A stretch of DNA of 64,000 nt from Rhizorhapis sp. SPR117 (GTDB lineage: Bacteria; Pseudomonadota; Alphaproteobacteria; Sphingomonadales; Sphingomonadaceae), in NCBI RefSeq assembly GCF_021742065.1, contig NZ_JAKKIE010000019.1:4172-68171 (forward strand), read 5' to 3'. Below the pieces are notes generated by a model. That model was given only the letters and a program-made list of their open reading frames with translations, had not been told where the DNA came from and made no database searches. The translations under genes and the position numbers were made by a program. Shown in pieces: positions 43,219-52,667 of the stretch (within the stretch, counting starts at the first letter, position 1; the number at the start of each line of letters is the position of its first letter).

Positions 43219-43862
43219 ATATCAAGCTGGCGGGTGCGGTCCTGCCTGCCCTGCTGATGCTCGGCGCTTGTAGCGACAAGCTCCCCTCCGACGATCAAAC
43301 CAACAGCGGTCCGGTAGAAGTCGGCAATGGCGTCGATCTATCCGCAACCGGCAAGGAACTCGCCGCCCTTCCGGGCACGCCAATGGCTGAGCGCGTCGCT
43401 GTGATCGGCCTGCTTAACAAACGCAATGGCCTTACTCGTGATCTCACGATGAAGCCGGGTGAGGCGTTACGGGTGGGCAACGTCATTGTTCGCCTGCGCG
43501 CCTGCGAAACCACTGCGCCTTGGGAAGAGGTGCCCGAAACGGGGGCGTTCGTTCAACTCGATGTTCATGGCAACGACAAGAAATGGCGGCGCATCTTTTC
43601 AGGTTGGTTGTTCAAGGAACGGCCCGAACGCAACGTCGTCGAACATGGAATTTACGACGTCTGGGTCAAAAGCTGCAAGATGAGTTGGCCTGAAACCGGG
43701 CCTGATACCGTCAAGTTGGGCAAGGACGGAGCAGCAGCCAATACGTCCAGTGCGGAAAAATCTCCTGCGACGGGCAGCACAGATGCTGCAGCTGCGCCCG
43801 AAACCCCTCCCACCATCGCCGCTCCCGCACCGGCAAGTGCATCGTCAAGCAACGACAGATAG
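43215..43862 (+). CDS. DUF2155 domain lipoprotein-like protein
   Basis: The 215-residue protein has an N-terminal lipobox (LLMLGAC, Cys19), so it is probably a lipoprotein. The DUF2155 domain spans about 60-155 ([44 protein letters not shown]). An Ala/Pro/Ser tail (about 170-215) is low-complexity. It is a standard partner of NDUFA12 in alphaproteobacteria (ATGA overlap). Its last 211 bp are antisense to the end of aat. Function not known. Confidence 0.85.
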   Translation: MNIKLAGAVLPALLMLGACSDKLPSDDQTNSGPVEVGNGVDLSATGKELAALPGTPMAERVAVIGLLNKRNGLTRDLTMKPGEALRVGNVIVRLRACETTAPWEEVPETGAFVQLDVHGNDKKWRRIFSGWLFKERPERNVVEHGIYDVWVKSCKMSWPETGPDTVKLGKDGAAANTSSAEKSPATGSTDAAAAPETPPTIAAPAPASASSSNDR

Positions 43863-44401
43863 TGTTTCTGGCTGATTTCCACCGCACCCAGCGAGCGGAG
43901 ATGATCGGTCATGAATTGGCAATCGAGCAATTCGAATCCGCCTAATTTCAGTCGCGCAACCAACCAGGCAAGCGCCACCTTCGACGCGTCAGTTTTTCGG
44001 CTGAACATGCTTTCGCCAAAAAAGGCGCGGCCCAAAGATATGCCATAAAGGCCGCCGACCAGTGTGTCATCCATCCAGCATTCGACGCTGTGCGCATAAC
44101 CCATTCGAAACAGGGTGAGGCAAGCCTCCGCAATCGTCGGATTGATCCAGGTTTCGGGCCGATCCGGAGCAGGTTCGGCGCAGGCCTGTAAAACAGCAGG
44201 AAAATCGCGGTCCGCAGTGACGCGAAATTTGTCGGACCGGATAGTTTTACGCAAGGACCGGGACAAGTGCAGTTCATCAAGCGGCAGGATTGATCGCTTC
44301 TTGGGCTCTACCCAGAAAATCTCTGGATCGTCCCTGCTATCGGCCATCGGGAAAATTCCCATGGCATAGGCGCGCAGCAGGATGTTGAGGTCGATGGCCA
44401 T
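43652..44401 (-). CDS. aat: Leucyl/phenylalanyl-tRNA--protein transferase
   Basis: N-end rule enzyme that adds Leu or Phe from tRNA to proteins with N-terminal Arg/Lys, marking them for ClpAPS. The 249-residue enzyme begins [49 protein letters not shown] and FFGESMFS are signatures. The longer frame upstream was rejected. The C-terminus, which ends QLLTQTS as in other sphingomonads, overlaps the DUF2155 gene by 211 bp antisense. It is divergent from tRNA-Trp. Confidence 0.94.
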   Translation of the reverse strand: MAIDLNILLRAYAMGIFPMADSRDDPEIFWVEPKKRSILPLDELHLSRSLRKTIRSDKFRVTADRDFPAVLQACAEPAPDRPETWINPTIAEACLTLFRMGYAHSVECWMDDTLVGGLYGISLGRAFFGESMFSRKTDASKVALAWLVARLKLGGFELLDCQFMTDHLRSLGAVEISQKHYLSLLDDALAGAGAAMVGGVSGAAAASVLPVAGDFSALDVLAAAPSLPNLTVSGPVSGQLILQLLTQTS

Positions 44402-44472
44402 CACGCCATGGATTAGCAAAGATTTCGTCCCTTGCCAGCAAGAAGCATGTTCGCTGATTGCTACCATATCCC

Positions 44473-44501
44473 TTGCGCCTGCCTGCTCCCCAAGCTAATA
44501 G
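44473..44501 (+). promoter_or_regulatory. tRNA-Trp promoter
   Basis: TTGCGC, a 17-bp spacer and TAATAG, with the predicted start about 10 bp before the tRNA. Confidence 0.6.
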
Positions 44502-44518
44502 CCCTCCCCTTGACGTGC

Positions 44519-44594
44519 AGGAGTGTAGCTCAGCTGGTAGAGCGTCGGTCTCCAAAACCGAATGCCGGGGGTTCGAATCCCTCCACTCCTGCCA
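44519..44594 (+). tRNA. tRNA-Trp (anticodon CCA)
   Basis: The 76-nt cloverleaf has acceptor arms AGGAGTG/CACTCCT, D-arm GCTC/GAGC, and anticodon stem TCGGT/ACCGA around CTCCAAA (anticodon CCA). The T-arm GGGGG-TTCGAAT-CCCTC and an encoded CCA end complete it. Upstream of secE, the usual place for this tRNA in alphaproteobacteria. Confidence 0.97.
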
Positions 44595-44652
44595 AATACT
44601 TGCAAGTCCATGCAGTTCAGGGTAAGGGCCGCAGGGAAATTGGTACGAGGTC

Positions 44653-44689
44653 AAAGCCGCTCCGGTTGAAAGACCGGCCTGCGGCTTTT
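44653..44689 (+). terminator. Terminator between tRNA-Trp and secE
   Basis: AAAGCCGC/GCGGCTTT outer stem with CCGGT/ACCGG inner stem, then TT. It ends the tRNA transcript; secE would need its own promoter or read-through. Confidence 0.75.
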
Positions 44690-44732
44690 GGTTTCGATGT
44701 TTTTACTTGGTATGTGAACGGATTAAGGTCCA

Positions 44733-44930
44733 GTGGCTAAAACATCTCCCGGTGATTTCGTTCGGCAAGTACGCGCCGAAGCGGGCAAGATCGTCTGGCC
44801 GTCGAGGCGGGAAACGGTTGTCACCACTATCATGGTGGTGATCATGACCACGATTCTTGGCCTGTTCTTCTTCGGGATCGATTCGTTTTTCGGATGGGTC
44901 GTTCAATTTCTACTTGGCCTTGCCCGATAA
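44733..44930 (+). CDS. secE: Preprotein translocase subunit SecE
   Basis: Essential SecYEG subunit. The 65-residue single-span form typical of alphaproteobacteria has the conserved amphipathic QVRAEAGKIVWPSRRETV (about 12-29) before the membrane helix (about 33-60). The start is GTG, with AAGG six bases upstream. A promoter-like TTGGTT-N17-TATGTG pair (44688-44716) just after the tRNA terminator could start this transcript. secE-nusG-rplK-rplA-rplJ-rplL follows the canonical order. Confidence 0.95.
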   Translation: MAKTSPGDFVRQVRAEAGKIVWPSRRETVVTTIMVVIMTTILGLFFFGIDSFFGWVVQFLLGLAR

Positions 44931-44967
44931 GGGGCAAGGTTCGTTGACTGGAGTTTAGACAGTAGAC

Positions 44968-45504
44968 ATGTCGCGCTGGTACATCATTCACGCCTATTCC
45001 GGATTCGAGAACAAGGTGCGCGACGCGATCATGGCGGAAGCCACGCGTATGGGCCTCGAGCAGCTTGTCGAATCGGTCGAGGTTCCGACCGAGACGGTGA
45101 CCGAGGTGCGCCGTGGAAAGAAAATTCAGTCGGAACGGAAGTTCTTTCCCGGCTATGTGCTGGCGAAACTGAACTTGAACGACGATGTCTATCATCTGAT
45201 CAAGAATACGCCGAAAGTGACCGGCTTTCTGGGTGCCAGCGGCAAGCCGCAGGCGATCAGCGAAACAGAGGCCGCGCGCATCCTCAACACCAAGGAGGAA
45301 GCAGCAGCCCAGACCAAGCATAAGGTCACCGTCAATTACGAGATTGGCGATCAGGTCAAGGTTCTGGACGGCCCGTTCGCCAGCTTCAACGGCACGGTCG
45401 AGGAACTGGATTTCGAAAAGAATCGTGTAAAAGTGTCGGTTTCCATCTTTGGCCGGGCAACGCCGGTTGAACTCGATTTCGAGCAGGTGGAATTGGCGAA
45501 GTGA
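44968..45504 (+). CDS. nusG: Transcription antitermination factor NusG
   Basis: Elongation factor joining RNA polymerase to Rho or ribosomes. The 178-residue protein has an NGN domain ([17 protein letters not shown] to about 115) and a C-terminal KOW domain (about 122-178, [18 protein letters not shown]). It is 37 bp from secE. A 296-bp gap full of palindromic repeats follows before rplK. Confidence 0.97.
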   Translation: MSRWYIIHAYSGFENKVRDAIMAEATRMGLEQLVESVEVPTETVTEVRRGKKIQSERKFFPGYVLAKLNLNDDVYHLIKNTPKVTGFLGASGKPQAISETEAARILNTKEEAAAQTKHKVTVNYEIGDQVKVLDGPFASFNGTVEELDFEKNRVKVSVSIFGRATPVELDFEQVELAK

Positions 45505-45518
45505 CGGCCCCCACAGGC

Positions 45519-45547
45519 CGTCATCCCGGCGAAGGCCGGGATCCAGC
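45519..45547. repeat. REP-like palindrome (TCCCGGC/GCCGGGA)
   Basis: The sequence CGTCATCCCGGCGAAGGCCG continues GGATCCAG: a 7-bp perfect stem with a GAAG loop. It is a dispersed intergenic repeat in many alphaproteobacterial genomes. Confidence 0.75.
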
Positions 45548-45576
45548 TTGGCAGGGATAAACACAGGTTTTTCGTC

Positions 45577-45666
45577 ACCCTGAATTTGTTTCAGGGTCTA
45601 TGAGCGCCGAAGCTTCCGAAAGAGGCGCAACGGCAGAGCCAATGGATGCTGAAACAAGTTCAGCAT
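45577..45666. repeat. Two further intergenic palindromes (ACCCTGA.. and ATGCTGAA..)
   Basis: ACCCTGAA-N5-TTCAGGGT (45577-45597) and ATGCTGAA-N5-TTCAGCAT (45646-45666) share the TGAA-N5-TTCA core and lie 48 bp apart. They look like the two ends of one sphingomonad intergenic repeat element. Confidence 0.75.
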
Positions 45667-45800
45667 GATGGTTAGGAATTTTCGGGGGCAACCCCGGGAT
45701 ACGTGCGGGAGGCAGTCTTCGGGCTGCCGATTGTACCGCTAAACTTGAAACAGGGCGAGGCGTTTCGGCGCGGCAGCCCCGACTATAGAGTGAGTGAATA

Positions 45801-46232
45801 ATGGCTAAGAAAATCACGGGCTATATCAAGCTCCAGGTGCCTGCGGGCGCTGCAAATCCGTCGCCGCCGATCGGTCCTGCTTTGGGTCAACGCGGCGTCA
45901 ACATCATGGAATTCTGCAAGGCCTTCAACGCGGCGACCGGCGACCTGGAAAAGGCGATGCCGATCCCCACGATCATCACCGTTTATGCCGATCGCAGCTT
46001 TTCCTTCGAAACCAAAACCCCGCCTGCATCCTTTCTGATCAAGAAAGCGGCGAAGCTGAAATCGGGTTCGAAAGAACCGGGCAAGATTTCCGCCGGACAG
46101 ATCAAACGTTCGCAGCTTGCTGAAATTGCAGAGAAGAAGATGAAGGATCTGAACGCCAACGATATTGAGTCGGCGACCCGCATCATCGAAGGTTCGGCGA
46201 GGGCCATGGGCCTTCAGGTTGTGGAGGGTTAA
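45801..46232 (+). CDS. rplK: 50S ribosomal protein L11
   Basis: Binds the 23S GTPase centre. The 143-residue protein has [34 protein letters not shown] (spread over residues 8-41) and a C-terminal RNA-binding domain with GSARAMGL near the end. The proline-rich hinge (PSPPIGPA) is intact. It is followed by rplA after 4 bp. Confidence 0.98.
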   Translation: MAKKITGYIKLQVPAGAANPSPPIGPALGQRGVNIMEFCKAFNAATGDLEKAMPIPTIITVYADRSFSFETKTPPASFLIKKAAKLKSGSKEPGKISAGQIKRSQLAEIAEKKMKDLNANDIESATRIIEGSARAMGLQVVEG

Positions 46233-46236
46233 GGAC

Positions 46237-46935
46237 ATGGCAAAGCTGACCAAGAAAGCCAAGACTCTGGCCACCACCGTTGACCGCGACAAGCTGCATG
46301 GCGTCGACGAAGCGATTGCGCTCATCAAGACCAATGCCACCGCCAAGTTCGATGAAACCATCGAAGTAGCGATGAACCTGGGCGTTGACCCGCGCCATGC
46401 CGATCAGATGGTCCGTGGCGTCGTGACGCTGCCCGCAGGCACTGGCAAGACCGTTCGGGTTGCAGTGTTTGCGCGCAACGAAAAGGCCGCCGAAGCGACT
46501 GCCGCTGGTGCCGATATCGTAGGCGCAGAAGATCTTCTGGAAACCATCCAGGGCGGCACGATCGATTTCGACCGCGTCATCGCTACGCCTGACATGATGG
46601 GCCTGGTTGGTCGTCTGGGCAAGGTGTTGGGTCCCAAAGGCTTGATGCCGAATCCGAAGCTGGGCACTGTCACTCCGAACGTGACTGAAGCGGTCAAGGC
46701 TGCCAAGGGTGGTCAGATCGAGTTTCGCGTTGAAAAGGCCGGTATCATTCACGCCGGGCTTGGCAAGGCCAGCTTCAGCCAGGACGATTTGCGCAAGAAT
46801 TTCGACGCCTTTGTCGATGCTATCGTCAAGGCCAAACCATCGGGCACCAAGGGCAAATATGTCCGCAAGGTCGCGCTTTCGAGTTCGATGGGTCCTGGCG
46901 TAAAGGTTGATGTCGCCGCATTGTCGGTGGCGTAA
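46237..46935 (+). CDS. rplA: 50S ribosomal protein L1
   Basis: L1-stalk protein and, in many bacteria, translational repressor of its own operon. The 232-residue protein begins [14 protein letters not shown]; landmarks are [39 protein letters not shown] (about 125-148) and the [13 protein letters not shown] turn. The ATG at 46237 has AAGG six bases upstream. The longer frame overlapping rplK was rejected. Confidence 0.98.
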   Translation: MAKLTKKAKTLATTVDRDKLHGVDEAIALIKTNATAKFDETIEVAMNLGVDPRHADQMVRGVVTLPAGTGKTVRVAVFARNEKAAEATAAGADIVGAEDLLETIQGGTIDFDRVIATPDMMGLVGRLGKVLGPKGLMPNPKLGTVTPNVTEAVKAAKGGQIEFRVEKAGIIHAGLGKASFSQDDLRKNFDAFVDAIVKAKPSGTKGKYVRKVALSSSMGPGVKVDVAALSVA

Positions 46936-46955
46936 CATTATTTCAGCGCCCGTTT

Positions 46956-47015
46956 GTCCCGAGCGAAGTCGAGGGACGTTGACGTAGCGCTGGCATGTCT
47001 CGACTTGGCTCGACA
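46956..47015. repeat. Paired GTCCC..GGGAC and TGTCTCGA..TCGACA palindromes
   Basis: GTCCCGAGCGAAGTCGAGGG ends in AC at 46977, and TGTCTCGACTTGGCTCGACA covers 46996-47015. Both contain GAAGTCGAG or its complement, as in inverted copies of one dispersed repeat. It lies just after rplA. Confidence 0.7.
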
Positions 47016-47101
47016 TGAGCGGAGTTGGGGCGAGATCCTCGGGGGCTTCGGCTTTCGTGGTCCGAAGGAATGAAGCGCCCCGGCGTTTTCATTTTTTTAA
47101 A

Positions 47102-47160
47102 CCGTCCGAGACAGCAGGTGGAGGGAATTTGCCCTCCTTAATCTCCTGCCAAGACGGGGA
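47102..47160 (+). ncRNA. Ribosomal protein L10 leader
   Basis: The conserved L10(L12)4-binding leader is recognisable by GTCCGAGACAGCAGGTGGAG on the 5' side and CTCCTTAATCTCCTGCC then AAGACGG on the 3' side, closing a long stem with GGAGGG/CCCTCC. It sits 170 nt before rplJ and provides feedback control of rplJ-rplL by L10. Confidence 0.88.
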
Positions 47161-47333
47161 AAGTTTTTATCGGTTCGCTGACAGAGCGGCGTACCGGGTC
47201 TGCCTGAAGTCCTCAGATAAGGATCGAAGGCCAGGCAACATTCCCCTCGGACAGGCGGCAGGGCCGGCTTTGGCCACCCTGTTGCTTAACCCGCGCGGGC
47301 GGATGGTCCGTCCGCGCCAGAGTGGAGAATGGC

Positions 47334-47849
47334 ATGGATCGTGCTCAAAAAGCCGAGCTGGTTACCACGCTTCACGACACGTTCGCGGAGATCGGGGTTG
47401 TTGTGGTCACACGCAATCTTGGCCTCACCGTGGCTCAGTCAACTGATCTGCGGGCGAAAATGCGTGATGCCGGCGCCAGCTACAAGGTAACGAAGAACCG
47501 TCTCGCCAAGATCGCCGTCACGGGCACCGCTTACGAACAGCTCGGCAATCTGCTGACTGGTCCGACAGCGCTCGCCACATCGTCGGATCCGGTAGCGGCC
47601 GCAAAGGTCGCTGTCGATTTCGCCAAAACCAATGACAAGTTTGAAATTGTCGGCGGTGCGATGGGGGATACCCTGCTTGACGTCGAAGGCGTGAAGGCGC
47701 TGGCATCGCTGCCGTCGCTCGATGAACTGCGCGCCAAGATTGTGGGCCTGGTTCAGGCACCCGCAACCAAGGTCGTACAGGTCATTCAGGCGCCGGCCGG
47801 ACAGCTTGCACGGGTCTTCAATGCTTATGCAACCAAAGACGCAGCCTGA
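47334..47849 (+). CDS. rplJ: 50S ribosomal protein L10
   Basis: Base of the L7/L12 stalk, 171 residues. The N-terminal [19 protein letters not shown] and [16 protein letters not shown] are typical; the C-terminal helix that binds L12 dimers ends the protein ([13 protein letters not shown]). The ATG at 47334 has GGAG upstream; a GTG four codons earlier was rejected. It is controlled by the L10 leader upstream. Confidence 0.98.
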   Translation: MDRAQKAELVTTLHDTFAEIGVVVVTRNLGLTVAQSTDLRAKMRDAGASYKVTKNRLAKIAVTGTAYEQLGNLLTGPTALATSSDPVAAAKVAVDFAKTNDKFEIVGGAMGDTLLDVEGVKALASLPSLDELRAKIVGLVQAPATKVVQVIQAPAGQLARVFNAYATKDAA

Positions 47850-47921
47850 TTTTTCGATTTGACTGAAACACTTTGATTTAAACACACGGGGCCATATGCG
47901 CCCCGATATGGAGATAGTAAC

Positions 47922-48296
47922 ATGGCAGACATCAACACGCTCGTAGAACAGCTTTCCGAACTGACCGTCCTGGAAGCCGCTGAATTGTCGAAGGCTCTGG
48001 AAGAAAAGTGGGGCGTTTCCGCCGCCGCCGCCGTTGCGGTTGCCGGTCCCGCCGCTGGCGCTGCTGCGCCTGCCGCTGAAGAGCAGACCGAATTCGACGT
48101 CATCCTGACCGGCGACGGTGGCAAGAAGATCAACGTCATCAAGGAAGTTCGCACGATCACGCAGCTTGGCCTGACCGAAGCCAAGGCGCTGGTTGAAGGC
48201 GCGCCGAAGGCCGTCAAGGAAGGCGTGAACAAGGAAGAAGCAGAGAAGCTGAAGGCTCAGCTCGAAGCAGCCGGCGCGACCGTCGAACTGAAGTAA
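47922..48296 (+). CDS. rplL: 50S ribosomal protein L7/L12
   Basis: Stalk protein that recruits translational GTPases. The 124-residue protein has an N-terminal dimerisation helix, an Ala/Pro-rich hinge (about 38-52), and a C-terminal domain with [28 protein letters not shown] (spread over 69-96). Normally rpoBC follow; here a terminator and a convergent symporter gene follow. Confidence 0.98.
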   Translation: MADINTLVEQLSELTVLEAAELSKALEEKWGVSAAAAVAVAGPAAGAAAPAAEEQTEFDVILTGDGGKKINVIKEVRTITQLGLTEAKALVEGAPKAVKEGVNKEEAEKLKAQLEAAGATVELK

Positions 48297-48343
48297 GCTT
48301 TTGGATGTTGCGCCCGGAACGGGATGCGACGACCAGGTTAAAG

Positions 48344-48376
48344 AAGGGCGGCTCCATAGGGGTCGCCCTTTTTTGT
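48344..48376 (+). terminator. Terminator after rplL
   Basis: AAGGGCG/CGCCCTT stem with an inner partial stem, followed by TTTTTT. It ends the ribosomal operon, with no rpoB downstream. Confidence 0.88.
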
Positions 48377-48385
48377 ACCGATAGC

Positions 48386-49741
48386 TCAGTTATTCTGAAC
48401 TTCGGGCAACCGCGCCATTTGCTCTTCCCGCGACAGCGACGGTTCGCCCGTATCTTCATCCCTTTCGCCAGCCGATATAACTGTCGCGGCAACCAGGTCG
48501 CCTGTCACGTTCAACGTAGTGCGGCACATATCGAGGAACCGGTCGACACCCAGCACCAGACCGATGCCTTCTGGCGGCACGCCGACCATGCCCAGAATCA
48601 GCGCCACGACGGGCAAGGAGCCCGCTGGAACGCCGGCCGTGCCAATCCCGCCCAATATGCACACCAGCATCACCATGAACTGTTGGCTCAGCGTCAAATC
48701 GACGCCGAAAAATTGGGCGAGAAAAATGACGGTCACACCCTCGAACATTGCGGTGCCGTTCTGGTTTGCCGTGGCCCCTATGGTGAGGACGAAGCGGGCG
48801 ACTTTGGGCGGCAGCTTCAATTGTTCATCGGCCACGCGCAGCGCCGTTGGCAGGGTCGCATTGGACGACGCGGTGGCAAAGGCCATGATGATTGCCTCTT
48901 CAACCTGACGGAAGAAGGTGAGTGGGGATTTCTTTGCCAGCACCACGAGCAGCACTGAAAAAACAATGAACATCTGGATCGCCAGCGCCAGCAGGACAAC
49001 GCCGACATAGGCGGAAAGGCGCACCAGCAGGTCCCAGCCGAACAGTGCGGCAAGATTGAACATGAAGCAGGCGATGGCGAGCGGGGCCATCTTGATGACA
49101 ATGCCGATCAGACGCATCGCGATCTCAAAAATACCCTCAATCGCATCCTTCAGCGCCCGTGAATTTGGCGTCTGCACCAGTACCAGACCGATGCCGAAGA
49201 ACAGGGCGAAGAACATCACCGCCAATATGTCGTTGGCGCTCATGGCGGCAACGATGTTGGAGGGTACAATGTTGACCAGCGCATCAATGCCGGACACGCT
49301 TTCAGCCGATTGCCTGACAATGGCCTGTGCGCCCTCGCCAGCGCTGGACAGTAATTGGCGCGCGACCGTCGGATCCACACCATCGCCCGGCCGGAATAGG
49401 TTCACGATTGCAAGGCTGACAATCACGGCAATACTGGATACGACCAAGGTGTAGATCAATGTCCGCATGCCCACACGCCGCAGCGAACGGATCTCACCCA
49501 TTTCGGCGATTCCGATCACCAGTGCCGAAAAGAGCAGCGGGATGACCAGCATGAAAAGCAGGCGAAGAAATATCTGGCCGATAGGACCAGTTACATAGGT
49601 AATGGTAGTTTGAACCCATTCAGCATCGGGAGCGCCAATATGCGCGATCAGGCCGAACACAAGGCCGGTCAGAAAACCGATCAGCATTTGCCATTGAAGC
49701 GAAATGCCCTTGCCGCCCTGCAATGTTGCGCTCTGTGTCAT
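48386..49741 (-). CDS. Dicarboxylate/amino acid:cation symporter (DAACS, GltP/DctA type)
   Basis: Inner-membrane glutamate/aspartate or C4-dicarboxylate symporter of 451 residues. Hydrophobic segments match the DAACS fold; the reentrant-loop signatures are visible in FATASSNATLPTALR (serine-rich HP1), ANQNGTAMFEGV (TM7, NxxGT) and GIGTAGVPAGSLPVVALIL (HP2). A C-terminal charged tail follows. Monocistronic and convergent with rplL. Substrate preference cannot be set. Confidence 0.92.
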   Translation of the reverse strand: MTQSATLQGGKGISLQWQMLIGFLTGLVFGLIAHIGAPDAEWVQTTITYVTGPIGQIFLRLLFMLVIPLLFSALVIGIAEMGEIRSLRRVGMRTLIYTLVVSSIAVIVSLAIVNLFRPGDGVDPTVARQLLSSAGEGAQAIVRQSAESVSGIDALVNIVPSNIVAAMSANDILAVMFFALFFGIGLVLVQTPNSRALKDAIEGIFEIAMRLIGIVIKMAPLAIACFMFNLAALFGWDLLVRLSAYVGVVLLALAIQMFIVFSVLLVVLAKKSPLTFFRQVEEAIIMAFATASSNATLPTALRVADEQLKLPPKVARFVLTIGATANQNGTAMFEGVTVIFLAQFFGVDLTLSQQFMVMLVCILGGIGTAGVPAGSLPVVALILGMVGVPPEGIGLVLGVDRFLDMCRTTLNVTGDLVAATVISAGERDEDTGEPSLSREEQMARLPEVQNN

Positions 49742-49803
49742 GTGCGTAATGCTCCCGCAGCCATGGGCATGGCTATCAGGCCATCGTAATTACCGCAATG
49801 CAG

Positions 49804-50871
49804 TCAGCCGCATTGGGCCCGGTGCAACAGCTTCTGATCGGCAAGGACAAGTGCCATCATCGCTTCGACAACGGGCATCCCGCGAATGCCTACGCACGGA
49901 TCATGACGGCCCTTGGTGATGATCTGGCTCGCGTCTCCTTGCCGGTCAACCGTTTCGACCGGAATCAGGATGGAACTGGTCGGTTTGAAGGCCACGCGAA
50001 GCTTCACAGGTTGTCCCGTGGAAATGCCGCCTGCAATGCCGCCTGCATGGTTCGCCTCGAAGACCGGGCCGTCTTTACCTGGATGCATGGGATCGGCGTT
50101 CTCTTCGCCGCGCAGACGGGCAGCGGCGAAGCCATCGCCGATTTCGACGCCTTTGACCGCGTTGATTGACATGGCTGCACTGGCCAATTCGCTGTCCAGC
50201 TTGGCATAAAGCGGCGCACCCCAGCCTGCCGGAACCCCGGTTGCGACGCATTCGACGACTGCGCCCAGCGACGACCCCTCTTTGCGCGCACCATCGACCA
50301 GTTTTTCCCAGCGTATGGCGGTCTTCGCATCGGGGCAGAAAAAAGGATTGTTGTCGATTTCGGCCGGATCGAAGTTGGCAAAATCAATGGCGTCGCCGCC
50401 GATTTCAGTCACATAGGCAAAAATATCGACGTCCGGGATCACCAGCCGCGCCACCGCGCCCGCCGCGACCCGGCTGGCGGTCTCCCGCGCGCTAGACCGG
50501 CCGCCGCCGCGATAATCCCGGAAACCATATTTGGCGTCATAGGCATAATCGGCATGGCCGGGGCGATAGGATTTGGCGACGTCGGAATAATCCTTCGACC
50601 GCTGATCCACATTGTCGATCATCAGGCTGATCGGCGTGCCGGTGGTTTTGCCTTCAAACACGCCCGACAGGATGCGGACTTGGTCCGGCTCCTGTCGTTG
50701 CGTTGTGAATTTCGATGTGCCGGGCCGTCGCTTGTCGAGGAAAGGCTGGATGTCCGCTTCGCTCAATACCAGCCCCGGCGGGCAACCATCGACTACCGCA
50801 CCAATGGCAGGCCCGTGGCTTTCCCCCCAGGTCGAAAAGCGAAAGACGCGGCCGAATGTGTTGAAACTCAT
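49804..50871 (-). CDS. aroC: Chorismate synthase
   Basis: Final shikimate-pathway step: EPSP to chorismate with reduced FMN. The 355-residue protein begins [20 protein letters not shown], with the [30 protein letters not shown] region (residues about 102-131) and [20 protein letters not shown]. It overlaps the fabI stop by 4 bp and is last in a leftward operon DnaJ-BrkB-FabI-AroC. Confidence 0.97.
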   Translation of the reverse strand: MSFNTFGRVFRFSTWGESHGPAIGAVVDGCPPGLVLSEADIQPFLDKRRPGTSKFTTQRQEPDQVRILSGVFEGKTTGTPISLMIDNVDQRSKDYSDVAKSYRPGHADYAYDAKYGFRDYRGGGRSSARETASRVAAGAVARLVIPDVDIFAYVTEIGGDAIDFANFDPAEIDNNPFFCPDAKTAIRWEKLVDGARKEGSSLGAVVECVATGVPAGWGAPLYAKLDSELASAAMSINAVKGVEIGDGFAAARLRGEENADPMHPGKDGPVFEANHAGGIAGGISTGQPVKLRVAFKPTSSILIPVETVDRQGDASQIITKGRHDPCVGIRGMPVVEAMMALVLADQKLLHRAQCG

Positions 50872-51677
50872 TTGTCGAGCGCAATGTCCGGAGCGTCTTC
50901 GGCCTTCATGCCGATGACGTTGTAGCCTGCGTCGACGTGGTGAATTTCGCCGGTAACCCCGCTCGCCAAATCGCTGAGCAGATAGAGGCCCGCGCCGCCG
51001 ACATCGTCGATGGTGACATTACGGCGCATGGGAGAATTCAGCTCGTTCCATTTCAGGATATAGCGGAAATCGCCAATGCCGGAGGCCGCCAATGTCCGGA
51101 TCGGACCCGCCGAAATGGCATTAACGCGGATATTTTCCGGCCCCATGTCCATCGCCAGATATTTGACGGAGGTTTCCAGCGCCGCCTTGGCCACGCCCAT
51201 GACGTTATAATGAGGAATGACTTTTTCCGCGCCATAATAGCTCAACGTCAGCAGGCTGCCCCCTTCGGGCATCATCGCGCGGGCGCGCTTTGCCACGGCG
51301 ACGAAGCTGTATGCGGAAATGTTCATCGTCATCAGGAAGTTGTCGAGGCTGGTATCGACATATTTGCCGCGCAGCTCATTCTTGTCGGAAAAACCGATGG
51401 CATGAACAACAAAGTCAATCGTCGGCCAGCGTTCCGCAATCGTGTCGAAGGTGCGGTCAAGCGCCGTCATGTCCGACACGTCGCATTCCACCAGGAAATC
51501 ATCGGAACCGAGCTCCGCGGCCAGCGGACGTACACGTTTTTCCAACGCTTCGCCTTGATAGGAAAAGGCAAGCTGCGCTCCTTGCGCCGCCAACTGCCGT
51601 GAAATCCCCCAGGCCAGTGACTTTTCATTGGCCAAACCCATGATCAGGCCACGCTTCCCCGCCATCAAGCCAGTCAT
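50868..51677 (-). CDS. fabI: Enoyl-[acyl-carrier-protein] reductase (NADH), FabI
   Basis: Last reduction in the fatty-acid elongation cycle, the triclosan target. The 269-residue SDR has [12 protein letters not shown] at the cofactor loop (15-26) and catalytic Tyr157 and Lys164 in the Y-x6-K spacing YNVMGVAK, with Tyr147/148 ahead. The [11 protein letters not shown] substrate loop is present. It overlaps brkB by 1 bp and aroC by 4 bp. Confidence 0.96.
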   Translation of the reverse strand: MTGLMAGKRGLIMGLANEKSLAWGISRQLAAQGAQLAFSYQGEALEKRVRPLAAELGSDDFLVECDVSDMTALDRTFDTIAERWPTIDFVVHAIGFSDKNELRGKYVDTSLDNFLMTMNISAYSFVAVAKRARAMMPEGGSLLTLSYYGAEKVIPHYNVMGVAKAALETSVKYLAMDMGPENIRVNAISAGPIRTLAASGIGDFRYILKWNELNSPMRRNVTIDDVGGAGLYLLSDLASGVTGEIHHVDAGYNVIGMKAEDAPDIALDK

Positions 51678-52648
51678 TATTTTAATACCTCCTGATCGTC
51701 CGCCTGCTGATCACCCGCCGGATCTCCCTCATCAGCCGGAAATTCGGCGAGCGCCGCATTAAGCTCCGCGCCAATTACCACGCCCAGCCCAACCACAAAG
51801 AAAAAAATGAGCGTAATCATCACGCCCGCCAGACTGCCATAGGTCAAATCGTAGCCGCCAAGGCTGGAAAGCACCACGGGCAGCAGCAAAGTTGTGCCAT
51901 ACCACCATATCGCAGTGCATATGGCACCGGGCCATTTTGGGTATTGTTTCGCTTTGTAGGCGCTCGGGGTCAGTGAAACGAACAGGAAATATAGCGCGCC
52001 GCCCACGACCGCCATGGGCAGCAACCGTGTAGTGGAGACGATGGTAATGGCCTGGTCAGCGAAAGGCAAAAGGGCTCGCAGGAACTGTTCGAGCCCGACC
52101 AGGATCACCTGAATGCTGAAGGCGAACATTACGGCAAAGATGGAAAGGAGGATGATGCCGATCGATCCCAGCCGATATTCCCAGAATGGCCGCCCACTGG
52201 TCGTCCCATAGGCGCGGCGCAATATGTCGCGGATGGTTTCGATCAGGCTTGCCGTCGTCCACAGGCCCACCAATGCGCCCAGCCAAAGCAAATTCCCCGT
52301 GCGTGCGGTCAGCACGTCCTCAATCGGTCCGCGCAATGCATTGGCGACGCTGGGCGGCACGTTGGCCAGAAAAGTATTGACGCTGGCCATGCCGTCCTGC
52401 GTGCGTCCGAAAATCTTCGCAATGGCAACTGCTACGATGAAGAAGGGAAATAGAGCGATGAGCGAAAGGTAGGCAAGATTGCCGGCATGGATGAAGCCGT
52501 CGCTATAAACGCCGACCACAACGCGCTTTAGAACCTCGAAAGGATGCGAAACGGGCCGTGGTCGCTCCAATTGCTGCCGCACTTTGGCTCTGGCCAGATG
52601 CAATCGCTTGCGGCGCGCTTCGGGAGATTGTGGTGAGAAATCCCTCAT
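51677..52648 (-). CDS. YihY/BrkB-family inner-membrane protein
   Basis: A 323-residue membrane protein with about six hydrophobic helices and the YihY landmarks YSDGFIHAGNLAYLSLIALFPFF (about 48-70) and FFVVGLGVVIGAELNAALAEF near the end. The N-terminus is basic (RRKRLHLARAK); the C-terminus is acidic. Sometimes annotated ribonuclease BN, which is wrong for this family. Function unknown. It lies in an operon with fabI. Confidence 0.87.
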   Translation of the reverse strand: MRDFSPQSPEARRKRLHLARAKVRQQLERPRPVSHPFEVLKRVVVGVYSDGFIHAGNLAYLSLIALFPFFIVAVAIAKIFGRTQDGMASVNTFLANVPPSVANALRGPIEDVLTARTGNLLWLGALVGLWTTASLIETIRDILRRAYGTTSGRPFWEYRLGSIGIILLSIFAVMFAFSIQVILVGLEQFLRALLPFADQAITIVSTTRLLPMAVVGGALYFLFVSLTPSAYKAKQYPKWPGAICTAIWWYGTTLLLPVVLSSLGGYDLTYGSLAGVMITLIFFFVVGLGVVIGAELNAALAEFPADEGDPAGDQQADDQEVLK

Positions 52649-52667
52649 TTTCTAGCGGCCGACGACA

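Larger units (their letters stand above)
45505..45800. other. nusG-rplK intergenic region with repeats and rplK leader
   Basis: No gene in these 296 bp. The first half carries three palindromic repeats listed separately. The second half (45680-45800) is GC-rich and could form stems (GGCAGTC/GGGCTGCC) that may act as an L11 operon leader; a translation-control role is only inferred. Confidence 0.6.
46936..47333. other. rplA-rplJ intergenic region
   Basis: These 398 bp hold two palindromic repeats near the start, a possible rplA terminator (GGGGCTTC/GAAGCGCCCC around 47041-47080 followed by a T run), and the L10 leader. Downstream to rplJ the sequence is GC-rich with further potential stems; no coding sequence is seen. 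Confidence 0.65.

Noticed and set aside
43652..43862. One of aat or DUF2155 being mis-called because they overlap
   Set aside because: Both C-termini fit their families, and each has an upstream body with clear signatures, so both were kept.
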